Origin: Chitinophagales bacterium
Lineage (GTDB): Bacteria > Bacteroidota > Bacteroidia > Chitinophagales > JAHDHT01
Length of the DNA stretch: 5,681 nucleotides
Direction of reading: 5' to 3'
NCBI GenBank assembly: GCA_020631175.1
Contig: JAHDHT010000084.1
Location: forward strand, 10,860-16,540
The notes beneath the pieces were generated by a model, which saw nothing but the letters and a program-made list of their open reading frames with translations, had not been told where the DNA came from and did no database searches. The position numbers and the translations under genes are program-made. Below, in pieces: positions 5,646 to 5,681 of this stretch (positions are counted from its first letter, which is position 1; the number at the start of each line of letters is the position of its first letter).

Positions 5646-5669
5646 CGCAAGGGCGCAGAGGCGCAAAGA
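5646..5669 (+). repeat. CGCA-rich short tandem repeat (three 8-bp units)
   Basis: Three head-to-tail units, CGCAAGGG, CGCAGAGG and CGCAAAGA, stand out as GC-rich purine DNA in an AT-rich intergenic area; a T-run follows. Strings of (C)CGCARAGG units are familiar as dispersed intergenic repeats in Bacteroidota and other environmental bacteria, usually of unknown function. The element may continue past the right edge. Confidence 0.5.
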
Positions 5670-5681
5670 TTTTTTTCTGTT

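Overview
The window looks like a chromosomal segment of a member of the Bacteroidota, possibly a Cytophagales-like marine or environmental lineage. The phylum call rests on three things: an SbsA-type Ig-like lipoprotein of a kind common in that phylum, TAnnTTTG (-7) promoter elements in front of two genes, and few Shine-Dalgarno sequences. Rank below phylum is a guess. The DNA is AT-rich throughout and extremely so between 3299 and 3798.

Layout. On the minus strand, reading leftwards from about 2360, are mnmG (tRNA wobble-uridine modification, 619 aa) and an Ig-like lipoprotein that runs off the left edge. The lipoprotein start overlaps the mnmG stop as ATGA. The 393-bp gap upstream of mnmG (2336-2728) holds two perfect 16-bp parS sites (TGTTTCACGTGAAACA) 52 bp apart, the binding sites of the chromosome-partition protein ParB. 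A 56-codon minus-strand open frame runs through both sites. nadD (NAD biosynthesis) starts 47 bp beyond the second parS on the plus strand.

Between nadD and the next gene is a 500-bp non-coding stretch (3299-3798). It has two nearly pure A/T tracts, one full DnaA-box match and several near matches, and is a candidate chromosome replication origin or part of one. parS sites and mnmG (gidA) lie close to oriC in many bacteria, which supports the idea, but two of the flanking genes point towards the stretch rather than away from it.

On the right is a two-gene minus-strand operon: a periplasmic-binding-protein-fold protein without a signal peptide, then, after a 4-bp gap, a membrane-anchored alpha/beta hydrolase. 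No transporter permease or ATPase is present in the window. The last 157 bp hold a candidate promoter, a small inverted repeat and a short CGCA-rich tandem repeat resembling dispersed intergenic repeats of environmental bacteria.

No tRNA, rRNA, CRISPR array or transposase was found. The most notable feature is the parS pair with the neighbouring origin-like region; the proteins themselves mostly belong to known families.
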